DNA of 64,000 nucleotides from Streptomyces griseus subsp. griseus (GCF_003610995.1 NZ_CP032543.1:3782001-3846000), one strand, 5' to 3'. Positions 45,018-55,661 are shown, counted from the stretch's first letter. Numbers and translations: made by a program. The notes: generated by a model from the letters alone, not told the origin.

Positions 45018-46229
45018 ATGCCGCTCGCGCTCCTGGCCCTGGCCATCGGGGCATTCGGGATCGGGACGACCGAGTTCGTGATCATGGGGTTGCTCCCCGA
45101 GGTGGCCGCGGACTTCCAGGTCTCGATCCCGACCGCAGGCTTCCTGGTGACGGGCTACGCGCTCGGAGTCGTCCTCGGTGCCCCGCTGATGACCCTCCTG
45201 GGCACCCGGGTCACCCGTAAGCGGATGCTGATGCTCCTGATGGGGCTGTTCATCGTGGGCAACCTGGTGTCCGCCCTCGCCCCCGTCTTCGGCGTCATGC
45301 TCGCCGGCCGGGTGGTGGCCTCCCTCGCGCACGGCGCCTTCTTCGGCATCGGCTCGGTGGTCGCCGCCGATCTGGTCGCCCCGCAGAAGAAGGCCGGTGC
45401 CATCGCCATGATGTTCACCGGGCTCACCGTCGCCAACGTCGTCGGCGTCCCGCTCGGCACCTACATCGGGCAGTCCGCCGGCTGGCGCACCACGTTCGTC
45501 ATCGTGGCGCTGCTGGGCGTGATCGGACTCCTCGGCGTCGCCAGGCTCGTCCCCGAGCAGCCCAGGCCCGAAGGCGTCCGGATCCGCCACGAACTGGCCG
45601 CGTTCCGCAACGTCCAGGTCCTCCTCGCGATGGCCATGACCGTCCTGGGCTTCGGCGGAGTCTTCGCCGCGATCACCTACATCACCCCGATGATGACCGA
45701 GGTCGCCGGCTACTCGGCCTCCTCCGTCACCTGGCTGCTGGTCCTCTTCGGCCTCGGCATGGTGGGCGGCAACCTGGTCGGCGGACGGTTCGCCGACCGT
45801 CATCTGATGCCGATGCTGTACGTCTCGCTCGGCGCGCTCGCCCTCGTCCTGGCCCTGTTCACCGTGACCGCCCACAACAAGGCGACCGCGGCCATCACCA
45901 TCGTCCTCATCGGCGCCCTGGGCTTCGCGACCGTGCCCCCGTTGCAGAAGCGGGTCCTCGACCAGGCGGCGGGCGCCCCCACCCTGGCCTCCGCCGTCAA
46001 CATCGGGGCCTTCAACCTCGGCAACGCCCTCGCCGCCTGGCTCGGCGGCCTCGTGATCGCCGCCGGTCTCGGCTACACCGCCCCCAACTGGGCCGGCGCG
46101 GCCCTCGCCGCCTCCGCCCTGGTCCTGGCCGTGGTCTCCAGCCTGCTGGAGCGCCGTGGCGCCACCGCCGGAGGCCGCATCGTCGCCGGGAGCACCCCAG
46201 CGCCGGTCACCGCCCCGGCCCGGCACTGA
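45018..46229 (+). CDS. MFS transporter, AraJ/chloramphenicol-efflux type
   Basis: This 403-residue, 12-helix exporter starts at ATG 45018 with AGGAAGGTG upstream (GTG at 45009 falls in the ribosome site). The N-terminus LALLALAIGAFGIGTTEFVI with MGLLPEVAADFQVSIPTAG is diagnostic of the AraJ/YdhP/CmlR DHA1 group. Motif A appears as GAPLMTLLGTRVTRKRML and motif C as GLTVANVVGVPLGTYIGQ. The substrate is unknown; the divergent MarR gene implies inducible export. Confidence 0.92.
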   Translation: MPLALLALAIGAFGIGTTEFVIMGLLPEVAADFQVSIPTAGFLVTGYALGVVLGAPLMTLLGTRVTRKRMLMLLMGLFIVGNLVSALAPVFGVMLAGRVVASLAHGAFFGIGSVVAADLVAPQKKAGAIAMMFTGLTVANVVGVPLGTYIGQSAGWRTTFVIVALLGVIGLLGVARLVPEQPRPEGVRIRHELAAFRNVQVLLAMAMTVLGFGGVFAAITYITPMMTEVAGYSASSVTWLLVLFGLGMVGGNLVGGRFADRHLMPMLYVSLGALALVLALFTVTAHNKATAAITIVLIGALGFATVPPLQKRVLDQAAGAPTLASAVNIGAFNLGNALAAWLGGLVIAAGLGYTAPNWAGAALAASALVLAVVSSLLERRGATAGGRIVAGSTPAPVTAPARH

Positions 46230-46309
46230 GCCCCACCCCAGGGCCTCCCTTCACCGCACCACCCACCACCCCCTCCCACCGCACCGAGCAACGAATGAGG
46301 AGCAGTTCC

Positions 46310-46732
46310 ATGAGCACCACCACCGCTGTCGCCCCGCTGACCATCCAGGACGCCGAGGCCCTCGTCACAGCGGCCCGCAGCGCCGCCGAGGGGGCCGGGG
46401 CCGCCGTCGCCGTGAGTGTCGTGGACGCGGGCGGCCACCTGCTGGCCTTCCGGCGTGACGACCGGGCGGTCCTCATCGCCGGAGAGACCAGCACCTGTAA
46501 GGCGTTCACCGCGCTGCAACTCGACGCCCCCACCGCGGACCTGGTCGACGCGGTGCGGCCCGGCGGGCTCTTCCATACCCTGCCGACCGCACTGGACCGC
46601 CCGCTCCTCTTCATCGCCGGCGGCCTCCCGCTGCACCGTGACGGCCGGCTGATCGGGGCCATCGGCGTCGGCGGCGGAGCGCCGGAGCAGGACCACGGGT
46701 TCGCGTCGGCCGCGGCCGACGCGCTCGTCTGA
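46310..46732 (+). CDS. GlcG/HbpS family protein
   Basis: This 140-residue protein starts at ATG 46310 with TGAGGAG upstream. The GlcG/HbpS (DUF336) fold is seen in LTIQDAEALVTAARSAAEGA, VSVVDAGGHLLAFRRDD, the conserved STCKAFTAL and the glycine-rich end GRLIGAIGVGGGAPEQDHGF. HbpS of S. reticuli binds heme, but that protein is secreted and this one has no signal peptide. The role is unknown; it may be cotranscribed with the MFS gene 80 bp upstream. Confidence 0.85.
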   Translation: MSTTTAVAPLTIQDAEALVTAARSAAEGAGAAVAVSVVDAGGHLLAFRRDDRAVLIAGETSTCKAFTALQLDAPTADLVDAVRPGGLFHTLPTALDRPLLFIAGGLPLHRDGRLIGAIGVGGGAPEQDHGFASAAADALV

Positions 46733-46772
46733 GACGGAGAACCGGAGTCCTGGGCTGAAGAAGGACCGCAGC

Positions 46773-46806
46773 GCAGCCGCACCCCCCGATCCGGCGGTGC
46801 GGCTGC
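46773..46806. terminator. bidirectional terminator
   Basis: GCAGCCGCAC (46773-46782) and GTGCGGCTGC (46797-46806) are perfect complements around 14 bases, between the convergent GlcG-like and GNAT genes. Confidence 0.8.
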
Positions 46807-46812
46807 CGCGCG

Positions 46813-47694
46813 TCAGCCCGTCGCGATGGTCAGCGGGGCGAACCTGCGGGAGGCGTCGCCCGGGAGGTCGTCGATGCCGTACGTCATCACCGAGGTCCGG
46901 GAGCCCGGCTCCAGGCCGCGCTCCACCAGCCAGCCGAGCAGCTCCTCGTGGCGCGCGTCCACATCGGTCCGCAACGGCCGGTCCGTCGTGGCCGCCAGCG
47001 CGGTGACGAGGGCCTTGGCGGTGGCCGTGTCCCGCGCCACCAGCGGGCCGACGACATGGGCCTCACCGCTCGGCCAGAGGGCCGCGTAACCGGTCAGCTC
47101 GCCGTTCTCCTCCGCGACCTGAAGCCGGTCGGAGAAGGCCGGGAGCCGGGCGATGAGGTGCGTACGGTCGATACCGAAGACCGGCAGGTCGAGGCGGACC
47201 ATCGCCTGAAGATCATCTGCGGCCGCCGGGCGGGTGGCCACGGCCGGCTCCGGAGCCGCCGCAGCCCCGTCCCCCGCCCGGAACCGGCCCAGCACCCGCT
47301 GGGCGCCGCCCACATGGGCGAAGCCGAGCTTCTCGTAGAGCGGCTGCCCCTCGGGTGTGGCGTACAGCGCGAGCGGGGTCGGCCCGGCCTCCTCCATCAC
47401 ATGGCGCATGAGCCGCCGCGCGATCCCCTGACGGGCGTGGCGTCCGGCGACGAGCAGCATGCCGACGGTCGCCAGGCGGGGCCCGTACGGCATCACCACA
47501 CAGGCCGCTACCAGGCCCCTCCCGTCGGGTTCCGCGATCCCGTATCCCGTACCCGCGGAGAGGAGCAGCCCCCATCGGTGCTCGTCGCGCGGCCAGCCCC
47601 GGTCTTCGGAGAGGTCGGCGCAGGAGACCAGATCTCCCCGCGTGAGGCGCCGTACGGGCAGGTCGACGAGGGGCAGGGGTGATGGGCTGTGCAT
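46813..47694 (-). CDS. GNAT family N-acetyltransferase, two-domain
   Basis: This 293-residue protein starts at ATG 47694 (MHSPSPLPLVDLPVRRLTRG). An in-frame extension to 47790 would read through a parS site and has no ribosome site. The N-terminal half is a complete GNAT domain (VGMLLVAGRHARQGIARRLM, LYEKLGFAHVGGAQRVLGRF). The C-terminal half is a second, degenerate domain (VRLDLPVFGIDRTHLIARLP, ENGELTGYAALWPSGEAHVV), as in DUF1248/GNAT tandem proteins. The substrate is unknown. Confidence 0.87.
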   Translation of the reverse strand: MHSPSPLPLVDLPVRRLTRGDLVSCADLSEDRGWPRDEHRWGLLLSAGTGYGIAEPDGRGLVAACVVMPYGPRLATVGMLLVAGRHARQGIARRLMRHVMEEAGPTPLALYATPEGQPLYEKLGFAHVGGAQRVLGRFRAGDGAAAAPEPAVATRPAAADDLQAMVRLDLPVFGIDRTHLIARLPAFSDRLQVAEENGELTGYAALWPSGEAHVVGPLVARDTATAKALVTALAATTDRPLRTDVDARHEELLGWLVERGLEPGSRTSVMTYGIDDLPGDASRRFAPLTIATG

Positions 47695-47774
47695 GGGGTC
47701 AGGCTGTCCGACCCGGTGATCGCCCGTCCAGCGGTTTCCCGGAACTGGCCGAGAACCGAAGCGTCCGCCGCTCG

Positions 47775-47788
47775 GTTTCACGTGAAAC
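47775..47788. other. parS site 12
   Basis: This perfect GTTTCACGTGAAAC lies in the 126-bp gap between two minus-strand genes and has no extended palindrome. It is the farthest from oriC in this window, about 43 kb. Confidence 0.95.
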
Positions 47789-47820
47789 ATGGAGCGTGGC
47801 CGCGGCCGAGTCCGGGGCCG

Positions 47821-48300
47821 TCAGCTCAGGTCGGGGGCGTGCATCGCCCGTACGCCCTCGATGTTGCCGTCCAGATAGTGGCGCAGGGAGAGCGGTACGA
47901 GATGCACGGCGGCGATCCCGACCCGGCTGAACGGCACCCGTACGATCTCGTACTCCCCGAGAGGCTCGTCGATCTCCGGGCCGTGCCGCTGGGTGATGTC
48001 CATCGACGCGAGCCGGCAGACGAAGAAGTGCTGGACCTTCACCCCCGTGACGCCCCCGTCCGCGATGTGCTCCACGGTGTCGACGAAGCAGGGCACCACA
48101 TCGACGATCTTGGCGCCGAGCTCCTCGTCGACCTCCCGGTGCAGGGCCTCGACGACGGTGGCGTCCTCCGGCTCCACCCCGCCGCCGGGCGTGAGCCAGT
48201 ACGGATCGACCCCCGGCTTGGTGCGCTTGATGAGGACGAGGTCGTCGCCGTCGAGGAGGATGGCGCGTGCGGTGCGCTTGACCACAGGACGTTCGGTCAT
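47821..48300 (-). CDS. Nudix hydrolase
   Basis: This 159-residue protein starts at ATG 48300 (MTERPVVKRTARAILLDGDD). The Nudix box is complete: GGGVEPEDATVVEALHREVD followed by EELGAKI, fitting G-x5-E-x7-REUxEExGU. Such enzymes hydrolyse nucleoside diphosphates linked to another group; the specific substrate cannot be told. It lies downstream of the cystathionine-lyase-like gene on the same strand with a gap of about 44 bp. Confidence 0.9.
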   Translation of the reverse strand: MTERPVVKRTARAILLDGDDLVLIKRTKPGVDPYWLTPGGGVEPEDATVVEALHREVDEELGAKIVDVVPCFVDTVEHIADGGVTGVKVQHFFVCRLASMDITQRHGPEIDEPLGEYEIVRVPFSRVGIAAVHLVPLSLRHYLDGNIEGVRAMHAPDLS

Positions 48301-48344
48301 GGCAAGAGAGTGGCCCGCACGCGCCCGTCTGAAACTCCTCCGGC

Positions 48345-49469
48345 CTACCGGACCGCTTCGTCCAGCGCCCGCGCCACGTCCGCCAGCAGGTCCTCCGGGT
48401 CCTCCGCGCCGACCGAGAAGCGGATGAACCCCTCCGGAACGGCGTCGCCGCCCCAACGGCCCCGGCGCTCGGCGGTGGAACGTACGCCCCCGAAACTCGT
48501 CGCGTCGTCGACCAGCCGCAGCGCGGCGAGGAAGCGCTCCGCCGTCTCCCGGTCGGCCAGCTCGAACGACACCACCGAACCGAAGCGCCGCATCTGGCCC
48601 ACGGCGGTCCCGTACGACGGGTCGGTGGGCAGCCCCGGATACCGCAGCCCGGTGACCTCGGCCCGCTTGGCCAGTGCCTCGGCGAGGGCCAGGGCCGTGG
48701 TGCACTGCCGGTCGATCCGCAGTTGGAGCGTGGAGAGCGAGCGGTGGGCGAGCCAGGCCTCCATCGGGCCCGGAATCGCACCGGCCACCTTGCGCCAGCG
48801 GCGTACGTTGGCGGTCAGTCCGGGGTCACGGCAGGTGACATGGCCCAGCAGGATGTCGCCGTGCCCGGTCATGCCCTTGGTGTCACTGGCCACCGAGAAG
48901 TCCGCGCCGAGCTCCAGCGGGCGCTGGCCGATCGGGGTCGCCAGGGTGTTGTCGACGGCGACCAGCGCACCCGCCTCGTGTGCGGCGGCCACGAGCCGGC
49001 GGATGTCGCAGACGTCCAGGCCCGGGTTGGAGGGGCTCTCGATCCACAGCAGCTTCGCGCCCTCCAGGAGCGCCAGCTGGGCGTCGCCGCCGGTCGGCGC
49101 GGTCCGGACCTCGACGCCGAAGGCCGTCAGCTGCTCCCGTACGAGCGGCAGCGCCTGGTAGCCGTCGTCCGGCAGCACGACGGTGTCCCCGGTGCGGACC
49201 TGCGAGAGCAGCACGGCGGTGATCGCCGCCATGCCCGAGGCGAAGACGGTGGTGCTCACGTCCTCACCGGGTGCCTCCAGCTCGCCGATGGCCCGTTCCA
49301 GATGGGTCCACGTCGGGTTGGTGTCCCGGCCGTAGGTATAAGGGCCCACCGGGTCGCCGGAGAGGTGGAAGTGCGCGGCGAAGACCGGCCCGGGCAGGGT
49401 CGGTTCGTACTGCTCCGGTTCGGGAAGTCCGGCGCGTACCGCGCGCGTTCCGTCGCCCATGGTGCTCAT
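48345..49469 (-). CDS. Cys/Met-metabolism PLP enzyme, cystathionine gamma-lyase-like
   Basis: This 374-residue fold-type I PLP enzyme of the trans-sulfuration family shows GPYTYGRDTNPTWTHLERAI, the PLP-phosphate region FASGMAAITAVLLSQV, WIESPSNPGLDV, AVDNTLATP and the PLP lysine in ASDTKGMTGHGD. The C-terminus has FIRFSVGAEDPEDLLADVA. It probably cleaves cystathionine or a related thioether. Assignment between gamma-lyase and gamma-synthase cannot be made from motifs alone. ATG at 49469 or the ATG three codons later could be the start. Confidence 0.87.
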   Translation of the reverse strand: MSTMGDGTRAVRAGLPEPEQYEPTLPGPVFAAHFHLSGDPVGPYTYGRDTNPTWTHLERAIGELEAPGEDVSTTVFASGMAAITAVLLSQVRTGDTVVLPDDGYQALPLVREQLTAFGVEVRTAPTGGDAQLALLEGAKLLWIESPSNPGLDVCDIRRLVAAAHEAGALVAVDNTLATPIGQRPLELGADFSVASDTKGMTGHGDILLGHVTCRDPGLTANVRRWRKVAGAIPGPMEAWLAHRSLSTLQLRIDRQCTTALALAEALAKRAEVTGLRYPGLPTDPSYGTAVGQMRRFGSVVSFELADRETAERFLAALRLVDDATSFGGVRSTAERRGRWGGDAVPEGFIRFSVGAEDPEDLLADVARALDEAVR

Positions 49470-49518
49470 GCTGCTCCGTGATTCGTCTGTGGTCGGGCGG
49501 TCCGGGGAAAGGCCGCAG

Positions 49519-49896
49519 TCAGTCCTCGTCCGGCAGGACCATGTTGAGGGCCCAGGAGACGACCGAGATGATCAGGGCGCCGAGCACCGCGGTCCAGAAG
49601 CCCTCGACATGGAAACTGAGATCGAAGACGCCGGCCAGCCAGGAGGTCAGCAGCAGCATCAGCGCGTTGACCACCAGGGTGATCAGCCCGAGCGTGAGGA
49701 TGAACAGCGGGAAGGTCAGAAGCTGGACGACCGGCTTGACCAGGAAGTTCACCACACCGAAGATCAGCGCGACCAGGATCAGGGTGAGGATCTTGCGGCC
49801 GGTGGAGCCGCCCTCCAGCGTGATGTTCCCGATCAGCCAGATGGCCACGGCCAGCGCACCCGCGTTGGCGATCGTCTTGACTACGAAATTCTTCAT
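49519..49896 (-). CDS. phage-holin-like (superfamily IV) membrane protein
   Basis: This 125-residue protein is made almost entirely of four hydrophobic helices: FVVKTIANAGALAVAIWLIG, ILTLILVALIFGVVNFLVKP, LLTFPLFILTLGLITLVVNA and FWTAVLGALIISVVSWALNM. FGVVNFLVKPV with the short FDLSFHVEGF loop matches the widespread YvlD/Mycobacterium-type holin superfamily IV proteins, which are chromosomal and usually not lytic. The acidic C-terminus is VLPDED. ATG at 49896 has no strong ribosome site; a start six codons earlier is possible. Confidence 0.8.
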   Translation of the reverse strand: MKNFVVKTIANAGALAVAIWLIGNITLEGGSTGRKILTLILVALIFGVVNFLVKPVVQLLTFPLFILTLGLITLVVNALMLLLTSWLAGVFDLSFHVEGFWTAVLGALIISVVSWALNMVLPDED

Positions 49897-49987
49897 GTGT
49901 CTGATCGTGGCAGACATGATCGGTGGTTGACAGACACCGACGGCGCACACGGAACCGGTAGTACGGGTCACTAGGGGCGGACGGGCC

Positions 49988-50305
49988 ATGAAGGCATTCA
50001 GACTGGACGAGCTGGAGGCGGAACGAGCCGCCAACGACGGCGCCTACCTGCAGTTCGTGCGGGAGCGGAACATGTCCGTCGGCCTGTACGCGCTGGACGC
50101 GGGGGCACTCGATCCGCAGCAGCCGCACCAGCAGGACGAGGTGTACTTCGTCGTCAGCGGCCGGGCGTCGATCACGGTGGGGACGGAGACGACTCAGGTC
50201 GGCCGGGGGAGCGTCGTCTATGTGCCGGCCGGGGCGGCCCACAAGTTCCACCACATCACCGAGGACCTGCGGGTGATGGTCGTCTTCTCGCCTCCGGAGG
50301 GCTGA
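49988..50305 (+). CDS. small cupin-domain protein
   Basis: This 105-residue single cupin has motif 1 with PHQQDEVYFVVSGRASITVG and motif 2 GSVVYVPAGAAHKFHHITED, keeping the His, Glu and His metal ligands. AGGGGCGG precedes the ATG. The function is unknown: small cupins of this type bind metal and may be sugar-binding or enzyme-like. It is divergent from the holin-like gene. Confidence 0.85.
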   Translation: MKAFRLDELEAERAANDGAYLQFVRERNMSVGLYALDAGALDPQQPHQQDEVYFVVSGRASITVGTETTQVGRGSVVYVPAGAAHKFHHITEDLRVMVVFSPPEG

Positions 50306-50432
50306 GGGTTCCGGCGCCTCGGGGCCCCGGGTTCCCTAAGGGTTCGATCAGGGGTCTTCAAGGGCTGCGAGGTCCCTGTCGGGTCCCGGCGCGCGCTTAG
50401 CATCGAGGCAGGAACCCAGAGAGACGAGGTAG

Positions 50433-50657
50433 ATGGCGATGGCCGTGCGGGAGATATACGCGGGGATGCCCTGGTGGGTGAAGTGGATCGCGGTGCCCGT
50501 CATCGCGATCTTCGTGTTCGGCGGTCTGATCGCCAGTGTGATCGGCTTCGTGATCAGCCTGCTCTTCAAGGTGCTGGTCTTCGTCGTGCTGGTCGGCGGT
50601 CTGATCTTCGTCGTACGCAAGTTCACATCCTCCTCGTCCTCGCGTGGTGATTGGTAG
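50433..50657 (+). CDS. small membrane protein, DUF5326 type
   Basis: This 74-residue protein starts MAMAVREIYAGMPWWVKWIA and is mostly two adjacent hydrophobic segments (AVPVIAIFVFGGLIASVIGF, LLFKVLVFVVLVGGLIFVVR), ending in a serine-rich tail SSSSSRGDW. It matches the small Streptomyces DUF5326 proteins found upstream of ssgR. GAGACGAGGTAG precedes the ATG. The role is unknown. Confidence 0.75.
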   Translation: MAMAVREIYAGMPWWVKWIAVPVIAIFVFGGLIASVIGFVISLLFKVLVFVVLVGGLIFVVRKFTSSSSSRGDW

Positions 50658-50926
50658 GAGAGGCCCCGCGGGCCGGTGTGGGGCGGGGGCACGCACAGGC
50701 CTGCGGATTAGCCCAGCAGAGCTAAGTCCCGGAGGAAAACACCCTCCTGCCGGAGGCGGCCGATACAGTGACATAACGCTGCCGCCATCTGGAATGTGAC
50801 CTTCTGTCACCGAACCGACCGAGTGACCAGTGGTTTGTACGACAGTCCGGTCGTTGGTGCGGCAGCCCCGTGGGGGCGGCCTCCACGGGAGGGCTGACGG
50901 CCCGTCACCATGCCTGGGGGTGACCT

Positions 50927-51697
50927 TTGACCACGGCATCGAGTACCGCTGTTCCGACGTTGATCGGTTCGGTTCAGCGGGCGTTGAGGCTGCTGGAGGC
51001 TGTGGGCACCCATCGGGACGGGGCGCCCGCCAAGCAACTCGCACGTGAGGCAGGCCTACCGCTGCCGACCGCGTACCACCTGTTGCGCACGCTCACCCAC
51101 GAGGGCTATCTCCGCCGGGAGAACGGTGTCTTCCTCTTCGGTGCGGCCGCCGAGAACCTGACCTCCGCTCGGGCCTCCAGACGCCGCCCCGCCTCCGTCC
51201 CCGACTCCCTCGCGCACTGGCGGGACGCCCTCGGGGTCCCGGTGTACTGCGCGGTCTACCGCGACGGCGAGATCGAGCTCATCGCGGTCGCGGACGCCCC
51301 CGACGCCCCGGCGGTCGACGAGTGGGCCTCCTTCCGGGAGACCGGCCACGCGCACGCGATCGGGCAGTGTCTTCTCGGCCAGCTGGACGAGAAGGACCGC
51401 GAGGACCACCTCGACCGGCACCCCGTACGGCCCCTCACTCGTTACTCAGTGCGAGATCGCGCGGCGCTTCTTGAGCGGCTCCGGACCCTGCGGCGGGGTG
51501 AACCGGTCATCGAACGCCAGGAGTACGCACTGGGTACCGTCTGCGCCGCCATTCCCGTCACAGCCGGTGCCACCATTGCGGCGATGGCCATTTCCGTACC
51601 CCTGGACCGGGAGGAACGGTTGCTGCCCGCAGTCGAACAGCTACGTGGCGAAGTGGCGAGCCTCTTGCGTTCGTTCGTGTTCTCTATCAGTATCTGA
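50927..51697 (+). CDS. ssgR: IclR family regulator SsgR
   Basis: SsgR activates the neighbouring sporulation gene ssgA in Streptomyces. The 256-residue IclR protein starts at TTG 50927 with GGGGGTGA upstream. It has an N-terminal winged helix (VQRALRLLEAVGTHRDGAPA, KQLAREAGLPLPTAYHLLRT) and the IclR effector domain (GVPVYCAVYRDGEIELIAVA, HAHAIGQCLLGQL, IPVTAGATIAAMAISVPL). The identity rests on its fixed place immediately before ssgA. The 269-bp gap upstream contains an inverted repeat GTGAC-N5-GTCAC near 50802. Confidence 0.92.
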   Translation: MTTASSTAVPTLIGSVQRALRLLEAVGTHRDGAPAKQLAREAGLPLPTAYHLLRTLTHEGYLRRENGVFLFGAAAENLTSARASRRRPASVPDSLAHWRDALGVPVYCAVYRDGEIELIAVADAPDAPAVDEWASFRETGHAHAIGQCLLGQLDEKDREDHLDRHPVRPLTRYSVRDRAALLERLRTLRRGEPVIERQEYALGTVCAAIPVTAGATIAAMAISVPLDREERLLPAVEQLRGEVASLLRSFVFSISI

Positions 51698-51700
51698 AAA

Positions 51701-51715
51701 ATCACTCCTTGTGAT
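51701..51715. promoter_or_regulatory. inverted repeat in the ssgR-ssgA gap
   Basis: ATCAC and GTGAT flank five bases in an AT-rich stretch four bases after the ssgR stop and 84 bp before the ssgA start. It could be an SsgR operator for ssgA or a weak stem; direct evidence is lacking. Confidence 0.4.
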
Positions 51716-51798
51716 CTGCTATCGCGTGCACCACGATGGCGTCAATAGGGCCATGGGGGATCATTCCTGGCCAGTTTCATCTACTCCGGGGTTGGACG

Positions 51799-52236
51799 AT
51801 GCGCGAGTCGGTTCAAGCAGAGGTCATGATGAGCTTCCTCGTCTCCGAGGAGCTCTCGTTCCGTATTCCGGTGGAGCTCCGGTACGAGGTGGCTGATCCC
51901 TACGCCATCCGGATGACGTTCCATCTGCCCGGCGATGCCCCTGTGACCTGGGCATTCGGCCGCGAGCTGCTGCTGGACGGGCTCAACAGCCCGAGCGGCG
52001 ACGGCGATGTGCACATCGGGCCGACCGAGCCCGAGGGGCTCGGCGATGTGCACATCCGTCTTCAGGTCGGCGCGGACCGCGCGCTGTTCCGGGCCGGCAC
52101 GGCACCACTGGTGGCGTTTCTCGACCGGACCGACAAGCTGGTGCCCCTCGGTCAGGAGCACACGCTGGGTGACTTCGACGGGAACCTGGAGGAGGCGCTC
52201 GGCCGCATCCTCGCCGAGGAGCAGAACGCGGGCTGA
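51799..52236 (+). CDS. ssgA: sporulation and septation protein SsgA
   Basis: SsgA-like proteins occur only in sporulating actinomycetes; SsgA marks sites of septation and branching and promotes sporulation-specific cell division. The 145-residue protein starts at ATG 51799 (MRESVQAEVMMSFLVSEELS) and contains FRIPVELRYEVADPYAIRMT, LPGDAPVTWAFGRELLLDG and the conserved end LVPLGQEHTLGDFDGNLEEA. An in-frame extension to 51736 overlaps the regulatory gap and lacks similarity. Expression is expected to depend on SsgR encoded just upstream. Confidence 0.95.
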   Translation: MRESVQAEVMMSFLVSEELSFRIPVELRYEVADPYAIRMTFHLPGDAPVTWAFGRELLLDGLNSPSGDGDVHIGPTEPEGLGDVHIRLQVGADRALFRAGTAPLVAFLDRTDKLVPLGQEHTLGDFDGNLEEALGRILAEEQNAG

Positions 52237-52266
52237 GCCGGCCCGTACAGCCCCGCCTCGCGCCTC

Positions 52267-53610
52267 TCACGCCTTACGCCGGCGCCCCCTGCCGGTCCGT
52301 GCGGGGGCGGCGGCCGTGGATGAGGGGGTGGAGGCGCCCGGACGGTCGGCGGAGACCACCAGCGCGGCGAGCACCGTCGTCACCGGCACCGAGGCGACCA
52401 GACCGATCGAACCGACCAGCGTCCGGACGATCTCCTCGGCGACCAGCTCGCTGTTGGCCACCGTGCCCACACTGGACTGGGCGATGGAGAAGAGCAGTAG
52501 CAGGGGCAGCGCCGCGCCCGCGTACGCCAGCACCAGGGTGTTCACGACGGAGGCGATGTGGTCCCGTCCGATGCGGATACCTGCCCGGTACAGCCCGCGC
52601 CAGCCCATCTGCGGGTCCGCCTGGTGCAATTCCCAGACGGCGGAGGTCTGGGTGACCGTCACATCGTCGAGTACCCCGAGCGATCCGATGATGACACCGG
52701 CCAGCAGCAGACCGCTCATGTCGATGTCCGGGTAGAGACCGTGGATGAGGCCGGTGTTGTCGTCGGTGTTGCCGCTCAGATCGGCCCAGCCGATGAACAG
52801 CGAGCCGAGCAGCCCGATCAGCAGCAGTGAGATCAGCGTGCCGATGACCGCGACGGACGTACGGGCCGTCACCCCGTGGCACATGTAGAGCGCCGCCAGC
52901 ATGATGGCGCTGGCCCCGATCACCGCCACCACCAGCGGATTCGAGCCCTGCAGGATCGCCGGCAGGATGAACAGGGTCAGCACGGCGAACGAGACGGCCA
53001 GCGCCACCAGCGCCATCACCCCGCGCAGCCGGCCCACCGCGACCACCGCCAGGGCGAAGATCGCCGCCAGCAGCGTCATCGGGATCTTCCGGTTCACATC
53101 GGTGACGCTGTACTGGAGGTCGCGGGGCGCGTCGGGGGCGTACGCCACGACCACGCCCTGGCCCTCGCGCAGTTGGCGGGGCGCGTCCGGCTGGACCACC
53201 TCGACGAACTTACGGCCCTTGTCGTCGCCGCTGGTCACCTCGACGGTCGCCTTCGCGCACTCCCCCTGCTGCTCGTTGACGGCCTCGCGGCCCGAGGGGG
53301 TGGAGGTGTCACCGGTGGGTGGTACCTGTGAGGCGTTGACGTCGGCGCAGTCGACCTTGACGACCTGGACGACCTTGCCGTCCTGGGTCTGCCGGTCGAA
53401 TCCGACGCCGGTGCGCTCGTGGGCGGGGACGCCGCCGGGCCAGAACGCGATCAGGCCGACGACGACCGCCGTGGCGAACGGGATCAGGACGGCGGCGATG
53501 ACCTTGCGCAGATGCTTGGAGACCGGGGCGGCGGGACCATGGCTGTGCGTATGTCCGTGGCTGTGGCCCTGGGGCGGCTGGGGTGCGGGGTCGCTTTGGG
53601 GGGAGGTCAC
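52267..53610 (-). CDS. YibE/F-like membrane protein with His-rich N-terminus
   Basis: This 447-residue protein starts at GTG 53610. The N-terminus contains the histidine-rich run HSHGHTHSHG, then a transmembrane helix (VIAAVLIPFATAVVVGLIAF). An extracytoplasmic domain of about 120 residues follows, then the YibE/F core with about seven helices (AAIFALAVVAVGRLRGVMAL, LFILPAILQGSNPLVVAVIG, the motif GSLGVLDDVTVTQTSAVWEL, HIASVVNTLVLAYAGAALPL). A metal-related role is suggested by the histidines only; the family function is unknown. Confidence 0.87.
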   Translation of the reverse strand: MTSPQSDPAPQPPQGHSHGHTHSHGPAAPVSKHLRKVIAAVLIPFATAVVVGLIAFWPGGVPAHERTGVGFDRQTQDGKVVQVVKVDCADVNASQVPPTGDTSTPSGREAVNEQQGECAKATVEVTSGDDKGRKFVEVVQPDAPRQLREGQGVVVAYAPDAPRDLQYSVTDVNRKIPMTLLAAIFALAVVAVGRLRGVMALVALAVSFAVLTLFILPAILQGSNPLVVAVIGASAIMLAALYMCHGVTARTSVAVIGTLISLLLIGLLGSLFIGWADLSGNTDDNTGLIHGLYPDIDMSGLLLAGVIIGSLGVLDDVTVTQTSAVWELHQADPQMGWRGLYRAGIRIGRDHIASVVNTLVLAYAGAALPLLLLFSIAQSSVGTVANSELVAEEIVRTLVGSIGLVASVPVTTVLAALVVSADRPGASTPSSTAAAPARTGRGRRRKA

Positions 53611-53685
53611 GGGGCGATCATCGCAAGAACGGGAGGGCCCTCTGGTCAGCTCGCCGGAAAGGACGCTAGCGTGGAGGCACCTTTG

Positions 53686-55610
<1,925 letters not shown>

Positions 55611-55625
55611 ACGGCCCCTTCACAC

Positions 55626-55661
55626 CCGCCCCCGGCAACCGTTCGCGGTTGTCGGGGGCGG
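55626..55661 (+). terminator. terminator after thiC with TTCG tetraloop
   Basis: A 16-bp stem (55626-55641 with 55646-55661, one G-T pair) closes a TTCG loop. It begins 15 bp after the thiC stop. Confidence 0.88.

Noticed and set aside
47695..47790. N-terminal extension of the two-domain GNAT through parS site 12
   Set aside because: It reads the parS as MFHVKP and has no ribosome site; ATG 47694 begins the conserved domain.
49519..49896. Holin-like protein taken as evidence of a prophage
   Set aside because: The superfamily is common on bacterial chromosomes and no other phage gene is nearby.
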